DNA of 64,000 bases from Costus lasius (GCA_027563935.2 CM050450.1:25531439-25595438), one strand, 5' to 3'; positions 11,407-22,234 are shown, counted from the first letter of the stretch. Made by a program: numbers and translations. Notes: a model not told the origin generated them from the sequence alone.

Positions 11407-11855
11407 TTTGATGATGTACATGAGTAACTTGATAAAGATTTGAATATTACAAACATTGATGAATCTCACTCTGATGTTTTGCCCATATTTATTGTTGAAC
11501 CTTCTGATTTATTTGAAAACTATGCTTTATTGAAGAACCTAATGTGAGATAGAAAGACTATTTTGATGATCCAATACTTGAATCTTTTGATCAAAGTCCT
11601 ATTGCAATTGAAGATATAAATTTGAAGAAAGGACTAATGATTTTGCTTACTGATAAATATAGGAAGATTATTAAATATCCTTTGAGTGGAATTGAAAATT
11701 TTGATTTTGATTTCTGCATTTTTGAGAAAGCCACGTCGATCTTGATTTACAGGAAATTTTGGATGTTTGGATTAGTAGCTAAACTTTTTGGACAACGGAA
11801 ATGCATAAAATTGTATGCTATTTACTACGGTACTGATCCACCTGCTTCACCATGA
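11407..11855 (+). pseudogene. E2 gag-like ORF, decayed C-terminal continuation
   Basis: After the TAA at 11404-11406 the same frame continues FDDVHE..., with two more stops up to about 11550. The sense then moves to another frame (11622-11855) that reads through to a TGA 13 bases before the conserved GGTCAAGCTA block. The composition (Asp/Ser/Ile-rich, then LFGQRKCIKLYAIYYG) has no match known to me. It appears to be the C-terminus of the reduced gag-like protein after one frameshift and three stops. Confidence 0.45.
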
Positions 11856-11867
11856 AATTTGAGTTTT

Positions 11868-11915
11868 GGTCAAGCTATAGACCTAAAAAATTAGTACTTC
11901 TTGGGAGGCAACCCA
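11868..11915 (+). repeat. conserved post-coding block (E2 copy)
   Basis: GGTCAAGCTATAGACC followed by CTTCTTGGGAGGCAACCC, just after the end of the E2 frame. It is the equivalent of the blocks in E1 and E3. Confidence 0.75.
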
Positions 11916-11929
11916 AACACTCTTACTTT

Positions 11930-12500
11930 GCTTAGTTTCTTTTATTTTAGTTTATTTTTGGAATTAATTTTTCTTTTCTTTTTGTGCTTTCTACTTCTTG
12001 CTGCCATCAGCCTCTGTTCCAGTCTTTGCATTGCCAGCAGCCTGCAGCTTCTTCTCCAGATTCGCAGCGCCTCTGATTTCCAGCCACTGCAACTTCTTCA
12101 GTGCTCATCATCTTCAGATCTCCCAGCCGACAATCTACTACATCGCTGTCAACTAGAAAAATTTGCCGAGCACCACCAGCAGCCTCTTATTTCCTCTGCT
12201 ACCTCTGTTTCCACTGATTTTATTTTTGCAGCAGAATCATCCTTAGTGACTCTGATTTTTTTTTGTAACATTATCTCTTGCCGCCCACCAGCTGATGACT
12301 TCGCCTCCAGGACTGTTTTCTACAACTGGCCACTGAAGACTACTCTTCATCATCACTCTACTGTCGGCACCATCATCTTCATTACTAGCAGCTCTTCAGC
12401 TAGCATCTGTTCCACCTCTACTTCTCGCCTGCACCAGCTCTTTCCACCGGCACCCTCTTTGACCACTGATGATACCTCTTATTTCTATTTTTTTAGCTAA
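11930..12500 (+). other. E2 pyrimidine-rich stretch
   Basis: About 570 bases strongly biased to C and T on this strand, with frequent CTTCT, CAGC and CATC motifs. A 199-codon ORF (11901-12500) spans it, but it starts inside the conserved GGGAGGCAACCC block and its Ser/Leu/Phe-rich translation follows from the base bias. I treat it as non-coding. Confidence 0.5.
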
Positions 12501-13699
12501 TGTAGGATACTATTTTTGATCTGAGCCTTATGTATTTAAAATTGCGCAGGTAAATTTTCAGAAGGCACATCTTTGGACCCAACCGCACCTGCCCTGACGC
12601 TACACCCTGGACGATGATTGAGCTTGTTATATAGTTTTGTGAGTATTGTTTGCACTTTCTGGTGATCTTATTCGGTATTGCTACCTGATTTCTTTTGCTA
12701 TTTGCTACTGAGATTTCTACTCGATGTGGGTTTCTTTAATCTATCATTTTACACTTTTGACTATGATTGTATGAGTTTAATTCTTCACACCTTTTGTATT
12801 GATTTTGACATTTTTGATGTTTAAAAATTTTTATGAGTTGTATCCATGTGATAAGAGGTGTGTAGATTTTTCTATGATGAAGAATGTTTATGCATGTTAA
12901 TGAATGAAGATATACCTATTATGCTGAATTTATTTCTTCAATATATATCTACTTGTTGAAATGCTTCATTGATTGATGCATAAGGTTTTGGGTAGGTATG
13001 TTGTTTGATGAATGAAATCTAACAGTGAAACATCTTTCTTGAATAAAATTAGCATATGAGTGTAATTTTTGAATTGATGTCAATTGATGAACTTAGTTGA
13101 TGTTTAGTCTATTTTACTATTTGTTGGGAAGAAAGAATCCAAGATCCAAAAAGAGAGAGAGACTCCCTTACCTGGCACTGTGTAAAATTGACAGTGGTAC
13201 CAAAGATATAGGTTGAAGTTTGTAAAAGAGAGAGAGAGAGAGAGAGAGAAAGAAAATGACTCCTCTACTTGGCACTGTGAAAAATTGACCGTGGTACCGA
13301 AGATGAGAGTTGAAGTCCAAATAAAAAGTGTGTATCTATGTGGGTACATACCATCAAAAACACAAAAAGAGAAAAGAGATTTTCAGTGGAAAAAGATTTT
13401 GGAAATCTTATTCATGTAAACAAAGGTATGATAGATTTAAACTGAAACTCGGGTGAATTCATAAGACTGAGATTATGTTTATTATGCGAGTTGTGAAATT
13501 TTATTTGATCAAAGTTGTGAATCTTAAAGATTAATTTCAGAGGACGATGTATTTATTTGAAATTTTATGTAATGGTTGGTGGAATATTTCATGAGTGATT
13601 ATATTTTAGAAATTTATTTTTCATAAAAGAGCATATTTTCCAATGGATTTTGAAAATTTTATTTGATTGAGGACAAGTAAAGTTTGAGCCTTATGTGTT
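12501..13699 (+). other. E2 non-coding 3' region with two hairpin units
   Basis: AT-rich DNA without a gene. Two units of CTC(C)CTTACCTGGCACTGT...ACAGTGGTACC type lie at about 13163-13200 and 13259-13300, separated by a (GA)n run (13227-13247). The end (13672-13699) reads TTGAGGACAAGTAAAGTTTG and then AGCCTTATGTGT, the internal end just ahead of the 3' LTR. Confidence 0.65.
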
Positions 13700-15409
13700 T
13701 GATGACACCAAAATTCATAGTATATTTTGTGTCATTTCATTGGTCTTTTTGTGTCATATTTATGCTCTTTTGCTTGTTTTTAAGCCCTATTTGTCAAATA
13801 TTGCGGAATCTACATCATTTCTTTTTTTTTTAATGATTTTTAGGTAAAAAGTGTCATATTTTGATGGATTTTGAAAGATTTGAACACACCAAGGTATTCC
13901 AGACGTCGAGACGAAGCCGCCTGTCAATTTTCATGTAAATCGAAGCAAATTTGAAAAATTACACCCCCTAGTGTAATAAATATTATCGTACCGTAATTTT
14001 TGCCCCAGAAAGCACGGAAGCAAAATTACAGTAGTGCCGTAATAAATATTACACTACCGTAATTTCCACCTAGAAATATACAGAAGAACTTGCGGCACTG
14101 CCGTAATAATTTTCATGGTACCATAATTTAGGCCCAGTTGCTCGATTCTTCCACTGGAAACTTAAAAAAGATGATTTCTCGAGCTATAGACCACCAAATT
14201 GAGATCCGAAAGAAGCTATAAATTCGTATCAATGAGGAGAAGACAAGGGGAGTGAAAGCCCTAATTTTTATCCACTGTCCATGGATAAAACAAGAGAGGC
14301 ATCTCTAGGGTTCAGCCTCGAGCCTAGGGGCGTAAAGGCCACCTCAGGCCGCGATTTTCACAAAGAAGCTTTGTCTGGAGGAGGAGAGGATACCCAAGAA
14401 GTTTCAAAGCGAAAGGAGATCAATCAGAGGAATCAATGAAAGAGCGGGCGCCGACACTGTTCACTCGCAAAATTACGGGCTGTAATTTTCATTACAGCCC
14501 TGTTTTGTAACTTCTACCCTTTCTCTTTGATTTCTAATCATTCTAAACTATGATTTATTGTAATTCCTCTACCATGCTAGCTTAGACACTTTATGGGACA
14601 TGGGGTGTAATCCCCTTGATTTTACATGACTAGATAATTTTTATTTCGTCATGATAACTTTACTATGATAATTTTACGTATGTGATGAACGCCTTTAATT
14701 CTCTGAAGATTCAAATTGTTAGCATGTTTTAGAGTTTTCGTGATATGGACTGAGAGGTGATTTGCTTGAGAACTTGGAACCCTAAAATTGAATGTTAGGA
14801 ACTCATCGTAAGAAATTAGGTTTGTTCTTACTTTTCAATTTTAGAAATACAATGCCATGTTAATAATCTGAATTTAGGATCGAGTTAATGTGATAAACGT
14901 GATGATACTGTGAGAGATCAAGTATTGGATCGTTGGAGAACCATAAGTAGAACCTGTGTTGAGATTCGGATGCACGAGAGTGATCCTTGAGTTTCCACTT
15001 GAGATGATTGACTTAGAATTCGGATGCACGAGAGTGATCCTTGTGTTCTTTGTTGATGGTTTACTTATTTTCAGCATTGAATAAATCTTGCATGAGAGTG
15101 AGGATTGGTTCTTTGTATGATTGTCTGCGCGAGAGCGAGATGATTTCTTTATGAAATAAATTATGTCTTTATCATAATAAGATTAGACTGACGAACACAT
15201 ATTTATATCTAGTCATGGAAATTAAGGTGGATGAAACCCTAGTCCCAGTTTCTCTCTTACATATTTAGTTTACTTTCCATTTGTGCTTTCATCATATTCG
15301 ATTTGCTTAGCTAGTGAGAAAATAATTATTTGGTACTTAACACGTAGGTCTCTGTGGTTCGATATCTTAATTATTACTTTCAGTATCCGTGCACTTGCGG
15401 ACTACAACA
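13700..15409 (+). mobile_element. E2 3' LTR (1710 bp)
   Basis: Starts TGATGACACC and ends GGACTACAACA. It is near-identical to the 5' LTR by eye apart from the ~57-bp segment missing from the 5' copy and scattered substitutions. This suggests a fairly recent insertion. The perfect AATAT target copy follows. Confidence 0.92.
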
Positions 15410-15414
15410 AATAT
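15410..15414 (+). repeat. target-site duplication AATAT, right copy (E2)
   Basis: Second copy of the 5-bp duplication, directly after the E2 3' LTR. Confidence 0.9.
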
Positions 15415-16191
15415 GCACACCGCACCTATATTCCATTCATGTTGGAGTTCCTAAGCTCGGTGGAAGCCAAAATATCAGCGCTCGAAACTGATCCTAGCCT
15501 GATTACATTCAGGCTTGCCAACAACGAATATCGCCTCACCATCGCTGACTTGAACGACATATTTTTCCGGCGTATGCTTCAAGGATTGGACTGCCCAACT
15601 TCAACGAGGACATATTCTGGTGATGCATCTATTCAATGACGGCCTATTCGCTGCGCAACGCCCGAGCTTCCACCATCTATAATTCATGCATCAGGTATGC
15701 CCATCGCATCCTCGCGCATACAATCTTCGCGCGAGATGGAGATGGGATTGTGTGTCAACTAGAACTACTATGTCTGTGGGGCCTTCTCCATCACTGCCAG
15801 ATCAATGCCAGCTACCATCTTGCTCGGCAATTCCTCTACGTCGCCCACACAATGAAGGGCAATATCTGCATTGGAGGGATGATTACCTTGATTGCACTAT
15901 CTTTAGGGGACAACCCATATGGACAGCCGGAGGCGGTGGGCAGCCGACGGTTGGACATCGAGCATCTTCTATCCATGAAGATGATTATTCAGCACGGTGA
16001 CATCTACCACCTAACCTTCACCGATACCACCGTTACCATGGCTCTTCCGAACTCCGCACTTTCATACATTCGAGATAGCGCCAACTGGTGCTTTCACCCT
16101 AAACCTATAATACCAGAAGACCACACTGCACCCCTTGATGTTGACCCCAGCTTTTCCATTGGCGGATAGCCCCGGACTGCAGCCAGACCCT
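15415..16191 (+). pseudogene. H env-like (Athila ORF-1 family) central piece
   Basis: Continues the frame of 8461-8714: AHRTYIPFMLEFLSSVEAK, then FRLANNEYRL..LNDIF, conserved features of the Athila env-like family. Around 15590-15620 a frameshift and a TGA occur. The second frame then carries the YAHRILAHTIFAR..DGIVCQ..LLCLWGL block, a family hallmark, followed by INASYHLARQFLYVAHT. A TAG stands at 16167-16169, but the frame goes on as PRTAARP up to the E3 insertion point and continues at 22235. The protein is dead in its present form. Confidence 0.8.
16187..16191 (+). repeat. target-site duplication ACCCT, left copy (E3)
   Basis: ACCCT lies directly against the first base of E3 (CACATAAGG...). 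It recurs at 22230-22234 directly after the outer end of the E3 LTR. Removing E3 and one copy keeps the H frame open across the join (TAARPSIDYMLYLLHQ). Confidence 0.88.
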
Positions 16192-17490
16192 CACATAAGG
16201 CTCAAACTTTGCTTGTCCTCAAGCAAATAAAGAAATCAATACCAATACCAAAAAAATAAATTTTCACATGACGAATAAATTTCTAAAATATAATCATCCA
16301 TAGAAAATTTCATTAATCCCACACAAAACTTTCAAGTAAATACATCATCTTTTGAAATTAATCTTTAAGACTCAAAAGTTCAATTGAATAAAATTTTGCA
16401 ATATGCATAGCAATAGAATTTCAACCTCATGAATTAATCTTGTTTTTGAGATTTTCATCCAATATGTTTTTGTTTACAGGAATAGGATTTCCAAATCTTT
16501 TTCCACTCATTTTTTTATTTGTCCTTGACATTCTCTAAATCTATTACCACCCTTTTTCCGATGACGAATTTAGAGTATGTTGGTCACATAACCAGACATA
16601 ATAGAACTCATATCTCATAGGTAGAAAGAATTTTCATGAGATAGAGGAGTCAATGTCAAAGGAACTCTCTCTTGGTATGCATCTACATAGATACACACTT
16701 TTGCAATGAACTTCAACTCTTGTCTTAGGTACCAATGTGAACACAATGCCAAGAAGAGGAGTTATTCTTTTTCTTTTTGTGGACTTCAACCCATGACTTT
16801 AGGTCCCACTGTTAATTTTATACAGTGCCAACTAGGGGAGTCATTCTTTCTCATGGATTTGGATTTCTTTTTCCCAACAAATAACATAAAAGATTATAAA
16901 GATTAACTAGATTAATCACTTGATATCAACTCAATAACATGTGCAAATATGCTCATTTTATTCAAAAGAATTATTTCACTTCAAGATTGCATTCACTAAA
17001 CAATGCATTTACCTAGAATTTCATGCATCAATTAATGAAAAATTTCCAATAAATAGATTATATCAGAGGAATAAATTCAACATATAAAATCTATTTCCAA
17101 TTTCTAGAAATTGATATGCATGATAATAGATTAAAAATTTTGGCATGGTGTTTGTAGTATTTTCAAAAAAATCCTTCTACACATCATCATCATATTATGT
17201 CAACACAACCAAATCGAAATATCTATCAATATTTCATTTGAACACATGGATTATCAGAAAAATACATGGATTATCAGAAAAATACAAAGGATGGAATGCA
17301 AATGAGTAGGAAGAAAATACTCACAGAGGTCTATTAGTCTGTGTCAGACCCAATCATCCTTTGTGTCTTCGGGTTCGAACCACCAAAGTTTTTTTTTTTG
17401 ACAAAATTAATTCTCACCTATAAAAAGAAAAGAAAAATTAGTGCTAAGTAAAAAACTACAAAAACAAAAAAAACTAGAGTAAAAGTGCTT
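16192..17490 (-). other. E3 non-coding 3' region
   Basis: Read on the minus strand, it holds two hairpin units with GGCACTG...CAGTG ends (plus-strand positions about 16728-16760 and 16795-16850) and then the CTTGAGGACAAGCAAAGTTTG internal end (about 16195-16225). No gene is seen. Confidence 0.65.
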
Positions 17491-17535
17491 GGGTTGCCTC
17501 CCAAGAAGCGCAAATTTTCAGTCATTAGCTTGACC
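17491..17535 (-). repeat. conserved post-coding block (E3 copy)
   Basis: Reverse complement of GGTCAAGCTAATGAC...GCTTCTTGGGAGGCAACCC. It overlaps the end of the protease frame, so it lies at the same place relative to the coding region as in E1 and E2. Confidence 0.75.
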
Positions 17536-18487
17536 GTTCAAAACTCAGATTGGATCGTGCTTGTGTGTTTGGTCGCCATCCTGATTTCTCTATGTCTCGT
17601 TCAGGGTTCTCAAGAACATAAGGCTCAGACTTAAAACAGTGTCTAAATTTACTTATGAGCCTTTTTCCTTTCTCAAGCAACTTTGATTTTCCTCTCCTCC
17701 TTCGTCTCTTCTTCTTCTTCTTTGCTGCTCTTTCCTGAAATTCTTTATTAGCACACTCAGAAAATGTATCAGATCCAGAAGGTTCATCAAATAAAATATG
17801 CATGTCACAAACAACCTCCTCATCAACTGTTTCTATGCTACAACATGTCCCTGAGTGTGATGCTTTTTTTAAAGAACCAATCAAATCAAATTCAATTATC
17901 TCACCACAAATTTCAAAAGTCAATTTTCCTTTTCTAACATCAATTAATGCACCGGATGTAGCTAAGAAAGGCCTACCAAGAATAATTAGATTTTTAGAAT
18001 TTTCTTCCATCTCTAAAACTATAAAATCAGCAGGTATGAAAAACTTACCAATTTGTACAGGAACATTTTCTAATATACCAACCGGATGCTTTATTGATGA
18101 GTCAGCGAGTTGCAAAGTCATTGAGGTTGGTTTGAGCTCTCCAACATCCAGTTTCCTACAAAGAGAATAAGGTATTAGACTAACACTTGCACCGAGGTCA
18201 CATAAGGCTCGGTCAAAAGCCATATCTCCAATAGAACAAGGTACAGAAAAACTACCTGGATCCTTTAGCTTAGGTGGCAATTTATTCTGTATGATAGCAC
18301 TACATTCCTCAGTAAGTGCTACAGTACCATGATCATCAATCTTTCTCTTATTAGACAAAATCTCTCTCAAAAATTTTGCATAAGTTGGCATTTGAGACAA
18401 AACTTCAGTAAATGGAACATTAATATAAAGTTTTTTAAGAATATCAAGAAACATGCCAAATTGTTTGTCAAGTTTAGCTTGCACCAA
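17525..18487 (-). pseudogene. E3 protease part of gag-protease, with basic C-terminal tail
   Basis: A 320-codon stretch in the same frame as the E3 gag, separated from it by two in-frame TAG codons. It contains the aspartic protease with CDLGASVSLIP (about residues 95-106) and ILGRPFLATSGALIDV. After the protease comes an acidic stretch and then a striking basic run KKKKKRRRRRGK, then a short end SNLSFERSS. The protease would cut Gag inside the particle. The basic run looks like a nuclear or RNA-binding signal, which is inference. No RT follows. Confidence 0.8.
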
Positions 18488-18697
18488 CCTCTAAGGAAAG
18501 GAAATAGGTGGCCTATAGGGTGGTGGTGAACTAGGTTTAGAATCATCAACCTTACAGGGCAAATCACCTTTAGCTTCATCACCTTTGTGAGGTGACAAAC
18601 TAGTTTGGGATTGCTCAAGTGCAGGTTGTGATTCCAGCACAGGTTCACTGCTAGTTTCAAGTCTTGGTTCTACCTTATCATCATCATCGAGAGATTC

Positions 18698-20152
18698 CTA
18701 AGGATCTTCCAGTTGTTTCTCACTCCTAGTTATGATAGCATTGCAATATTCCCTAGGGTTAGGTTCAAGTTTGGCAGGTAATTTTCCTAGGGGTCTAGAT
18801 GAAGTGCTAGCTTGCTGGGCAATTTGTGTTTCTAGCATTTTGCTGTGGGCAACAATGCCATCTAGTCCAGCATTAATCTGTCTAAAATTCTCGTTGGCAT
18901 CATCATTCTGTTTTTTCTGAAAACCGATAAATTGTGTAAACATCTCTTCTAGAGTGGGTTTCTGGGGTTGGTCCTGGGTTTGAGATCTTTGTTGGAATCC
19001 CCTATTTTCATTCTGCTTATTATCATGATTATTGCTCCTCCATGAAAGGTTAGGGTGGTTCCTCCATCCAGGATTATAGGTATTAGAGTAGGGGTCATTA
19101 GATCTACTTTGATTGTAATCCCCCACTGCATTCATTTGTTCCTCACCCCTATCAACAACAATCTTACTCTCTTCAGCACAGTGCCCATGATTTCCACAAA
19201 TTTGACATGTAATAATAGAGGAAACAGCATGAGTTTGCCTTTGAAACGTATCAAAACGATTGCACAGAGAATCTACCTTCTCAGCCAATGTGCGCCCGCT
19301 ATCATTATCAGTCTTACCATGTGGAGGGCGATAAAGAACTCCTCTCTCAGTAGTCCACTGGTTATGATTTAGTGCTATTTCCTCAATCAATGTATAGGCT
19401 TCTTCCATGGTCTTGTTCATCAGGGCTCCACCTGCAGCAGCATCAACTGTAAGTCGGGTGTTATAAAGAAGACCATAATAAAAAGTCTGAATCAAAACCC
19501 ATTTCTCTAAGCCATGGTGAGGACACTTCCGTTGCAATTCGTTAAATCGCTCCCATGCTTCACTCAAAGACTCTCCTTCCTTTTGTGCAAAGTTGGTAAT
19601 TTGATTTCTCAACTGGATCATCTTACTGGGAGGAAAGTACTTAAGCAAGAAGGCATTTGACAACCACTCCCAAGTAGTGAATGTCCCAGTTGGATGTGAA
19701 TGCAGCCAGGCCTTTGCTCTGTCCCTGAGAGAAAAAGGAAACAATCTCAATTTTAGTGCATCATCAGAAACACCATTAATTTTGATTATATCACATAATT
19801 CAAGAAAAAGAGATAGATGGATATTAGGATCTTCAAGAGGTGCTCCTCCATATTGGTTTTGTTGAATCATAGATAGGAAGGCTGGTTTGATCTCAAAGTT
19901 GTTTGCATCAACGGCTGGCCTAGTAACACTAGAATGAATTCCCTGTGAATTAGGTACAGCATAGTCGCGCAAACATCTTCTCTCGTTATTCGCCATATCC
20001 AAAATTTCTTCTTGTATCTCCTGTGATGTTTCTTGTAAATCTTCTTCCAGTCTTAACTTCCTGCGCACTCTAAGGGTTTTGTTAATTTCAGGATACAATG
20101 GAACAAGCAGTCCTGACCTAAGACTCCTGCGCATGCAAAGTAGGTAGATCAA
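18698..20152 (-). CDS. E3 gag protein (484 codons)
   Basis: Starts at ATG 20152, about 115 bp after the PBS. It reads an N-terminal basic region, then the retrotransposon gag (capsid) domain with LRLFPFSLRDRAKAWLHSH, KYFPPSKMIQLRNQI and RKCPHHGLEKWVLIQTFYYG, then LTVDAAAGGALM. The zinc knuckle (about residues 315-330, CQICGNHGHCAEES) has lost its last Cys. YNPGWRNHPNLSW and LETQIAQQAS segments follow, as in E1 and E4. It is the longest intact gag here and could still assemble particles. A TAG ends it before the protease; the next 210 bases stay in frame apart from a second TAG, so protease would need readthrough or is lost. Confidence 0.85.
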   Translation of the reverse strand: MIYLLCMRRSLRSGLLVPLYPEINKTLRVRRKLRLEEDLQETSQEIQEEILDMANNERRCLRDYAVPNSQGIHSSVTRPAVDANNFEIKPAFLSMIQQNQYGGAPLEDPNIHLSLFLELCDIIKINGVSDDALKLRLFPFSLRDRAKAWLHSHPTGTFTTWEWLSNAFLLKYFPPSKMIQLRNQITNFAQKEGESLSEAWERFNELQRKCPHHGLEKWVLIQTFYYGLLYNTRLTVDAAAGGALMNKTMEEAYTLIEEIALNHNQWTTERGVLYRPPHGKTDNDSGRTLAEKVDSLCNRFDTFQRQTHAVSSIITCQICGNHGHCAEESKIVVDRGEEQMNAVGDYNQSRSNDPYSNTYNPGWRNHPNLSWRSNNHDNKQNENRGFQQRSQTQDQPQKPTLEEMFTQFIGFQKKQNDDANENFRQINAGLDGIVAHSKMLETQIAQQASTSSRPLGKLPAKLEPNPREYCNAIITRSEKQLEDP

Positions 20153-20266
20153 GTGATTTTAAGAAAAACAGAAAATAAACAGTAAGTAAATAAATAACAA
20201 AAAAATAGTAAATAAAAACCTAGTCTGGAAATACTCTCAATATCTTCAATATCAACAAAGACAAGG

Positions 20267-20284
20267 TCCCCGGCAACAGCGCCA
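20267..20284 (-). other. E3 primer-binding site (tRNA-Asp type, one mismatch)
   Basis: On the minus strand TGGCGCTGTTGCCGGGGA, 6 bases from the LTR end, with one change from the E2 site. Confidence 0.88.
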
Positions 20285-20290
20285 AAAACT

Positions 20291-22229
20291 TGTTGTGTCC
20301 ACAAGTGCACGGATACTCGAAGTAATAAAATAGATATCGAACCACAGAGACCTTGTTGCTAAGTACTGAATAATTGATTTCTCGCTAGCTAGGCAATCAG
20401 AAAATAGTGAATCAGACTATCGAAAAGAACAAGGAGAAAATATTAGAGAAGGGATCAGGACTAGGGGTTCATCTACTTTAATTTTTAATGGCTATATTAA
20501 GATAAGTGTCTGTCAATCCAATTTTATCATGATAAAGGTATAGCTTACCTCATAAATAAATTGTTTCGCTCTCGTGCAAACAGTCGTACAAAGAACCGAT
20601 CTTCACTCTCGTGCAAGACCTATTCAATGTTGAAAATAGGTAAACCATCAACTAAGAACTCAAGGATCACTCTCGTGCATCCGAATTCTAAAGTTGACAA
20701 CCTCAAGTGGAAACTCAAGATCACTCTCGTGCATCAGAGTCTCAACACAAGTTTTACTCAAGGTTCTCTGATGACTTGATACTCAATCTCTTGCAGCATC
20801 AAATCAAGTCTAAAATATTAACTCAATTCAAAGAATCATAAAATCAACAAGGCATTAAATTTCTCTCAGAATTAGAATTCGAAGAACAACCTAATCTCTT
20901 ACGATAGTTCCAAACTCGATAATTCCTAGGGTTCCAAATTTGAAGCAATCAACTTCTCAGTCTATTTTGCAAAATTCTAAATCATGATGATATTAAGAAA
21001 CAGAGGAGAATTAAAGAACAATCAATTCACAAAAGTAAAATTATCATAATAAAATCAGTTTGACAAAATTAGGGTTTTCTAGTCATTAAGAAACAAAAAG
21101 ATTACACCCCCATGTCTCAAAGAAAGATTAAGCTACCATGATGAAGGAATTACAATAAAACATGTTTCTGTATGAATAGGAATCAAAAAAGAGGAGAAAA
21201 GAGTTACAAAACAGTATTACAGCACCGTAATCGCCTAGAACAATGCTGTCACCGCTGTTTCATTGATTTCTCCTCCAATCGGAATCCTTTTGCTTTGAAA
21301 CTTCAGATGAAAGTTCTCCTTCACTAGGCGAAGCTCTCTGTCTGATTTCGTGGCCGGAGGTGGTCTACAGGTTGAGAACTGATGAACCCTAGCAAATCTG
21401 CCTCTCTGTCGATTCCTCCCCCAATACTCGATAAAAATTCCTCCTTTTACTTTGTGTGTATTCTCCTCCTCAAGACCAGTCCATGGCTCCTTTTGGATCT
21501 AAATTTAGCCTCCTAAATATTTGGAAATCGTGTTTCCAATGAATCCGCAAAAAACTCAGGAATCTGGGTTCAAAAATACGGTACCGTATGCTAAATACAG
21601 CAGTGCCGTATTTCTTTATGTGAAATCTGGGCAGAAAACACGGCATCGTGTATTTTCCCATGGCAGTGTCGTATTTCTGCCAAAACCTCTCTGGTGAAAA
21701 TCGATGGAAAATACGGTACCGTGATAAAATCGGAGTGAAATACGGTAGTGCCGTATTTCTGCTGAAACTTTCTATTCTAGATCGCCAAAAATTATGGTAC
21801 AGTGTACTTCTACACGGCAGTGCCGTATTCTCGCTTAGGTCTTCTGGATGAAATCAGTACAAAATACGATACCGTGAAAGTTCTGGGGCAAAATACGGCA
21901 GCGCCGTATTTTCGTCTAGTTGAAAGCGGTGAAATACAGTATCGTGTAGATTTACACGGCAGTGCCGTATTTTTGTCAGGAGCATCCTTTTGACTTGAAA
22001 TTTGATGGGGAGACTCCTCTTCATGGTTAGAACTCATTCATGCATTTGCATTGCTTGAAAACCGGTGAAAAATATGTCTTTTTTGCCTGAAATTGATTAA
22101 AAACTAAAGATGGTGAAGATTCCGAAGCTTTTGGCAAGAAAGGTATAAAAACAAAGCAAGAGAATAAGATTACGACTTAAAAAGACTACTAAATAAGTAT
22201 GAAAAACACTATGAAATTTGGAGTCATCA
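20291..22229 (-). mobile_element. E3 5' LTR (1939 bp), the only LTR of E3
   Basis: On the minus strand it starts TGATGACTCC at 22229 and ends GTGCACTTGTGGACACAACA at 20291, next to the PBS. It resembles the E2 LTR in layout, including CACGAGAGTGATC repeats (about 20660-20740). A dense palindrome array lies at 21570-21975. Confidence 0.88.
21570..21975. repeat. palindrome array in E3 LTR
   Basis: About ten units alternate two cores: TACGGTACCGTA (perfect 12-bp palindrome) and ACGGCAGTGCCGT (perfect stem around one base). They are separated by 25-40 variable bases, each unit reading roughly AAATACGG...CCGTATTTCTG. It is the most regular of the LTR arrays in the window. Confidence 0.85.
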
Positions 22230-22234
22230 ACCCT
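22230..22234 (+). repeat. target-site duplication ACCCT, right copy (E3)
   Basis: Partner of 16187-16191. Confidence 0.88.

Larger units (their letters stand above)
8715..15409 (+). mobile_element. E2: complete non-autonomous Athila/Tat-like element
   Basis: Two long near-identical LTRs (8715-10366 and 13700-15409), a tRNA-Asp-like PBS (10373-10390) and perfect AATAT duplications define a 6695-bp insertion. The 3.3-kb interior carries one small gag-derived ORF with a zinc knuckle, the conserved post-coding block, a pyrimidine-rich stretch and the hairpin region. There is no capsid-type gag domain, protease, RT or integrase. E2 must be mobilised by a relative. It sits in the env-like ORF of H. 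Confidence 0.92.
16192..22229 (-). mobile_element. E3: Athila/Tat-like gag-protease element with a single LTR
   Basis: On the minus strand the order is 5' LTR (22229 to 20291), PBS, gag (20152 to 18698), protease (18487 to 17525), the conserved post-coding block, the hairpin region, and the end of the internal region at 16192 (...GTTTGAGCCTTATGTG). That last base matches the base just before the 3' LTR in E2 (GCCTTATGTGTT, then TGATGACACC). The 3' LTR is absent, yet ACCCT target copies abut both ends. There is no RT or integrase. Confidence 0.88.

Noticed and set aside
11901..12500. 199-codon ORF rich in Ser, Leu and Phe, resembling a membrane protein at its start
   Set aside because: It begins inside the conserved GGGAGGCAACCC block and covers a pyrimidine-rich stretch; its composition follows from base bias and no relative supports it.
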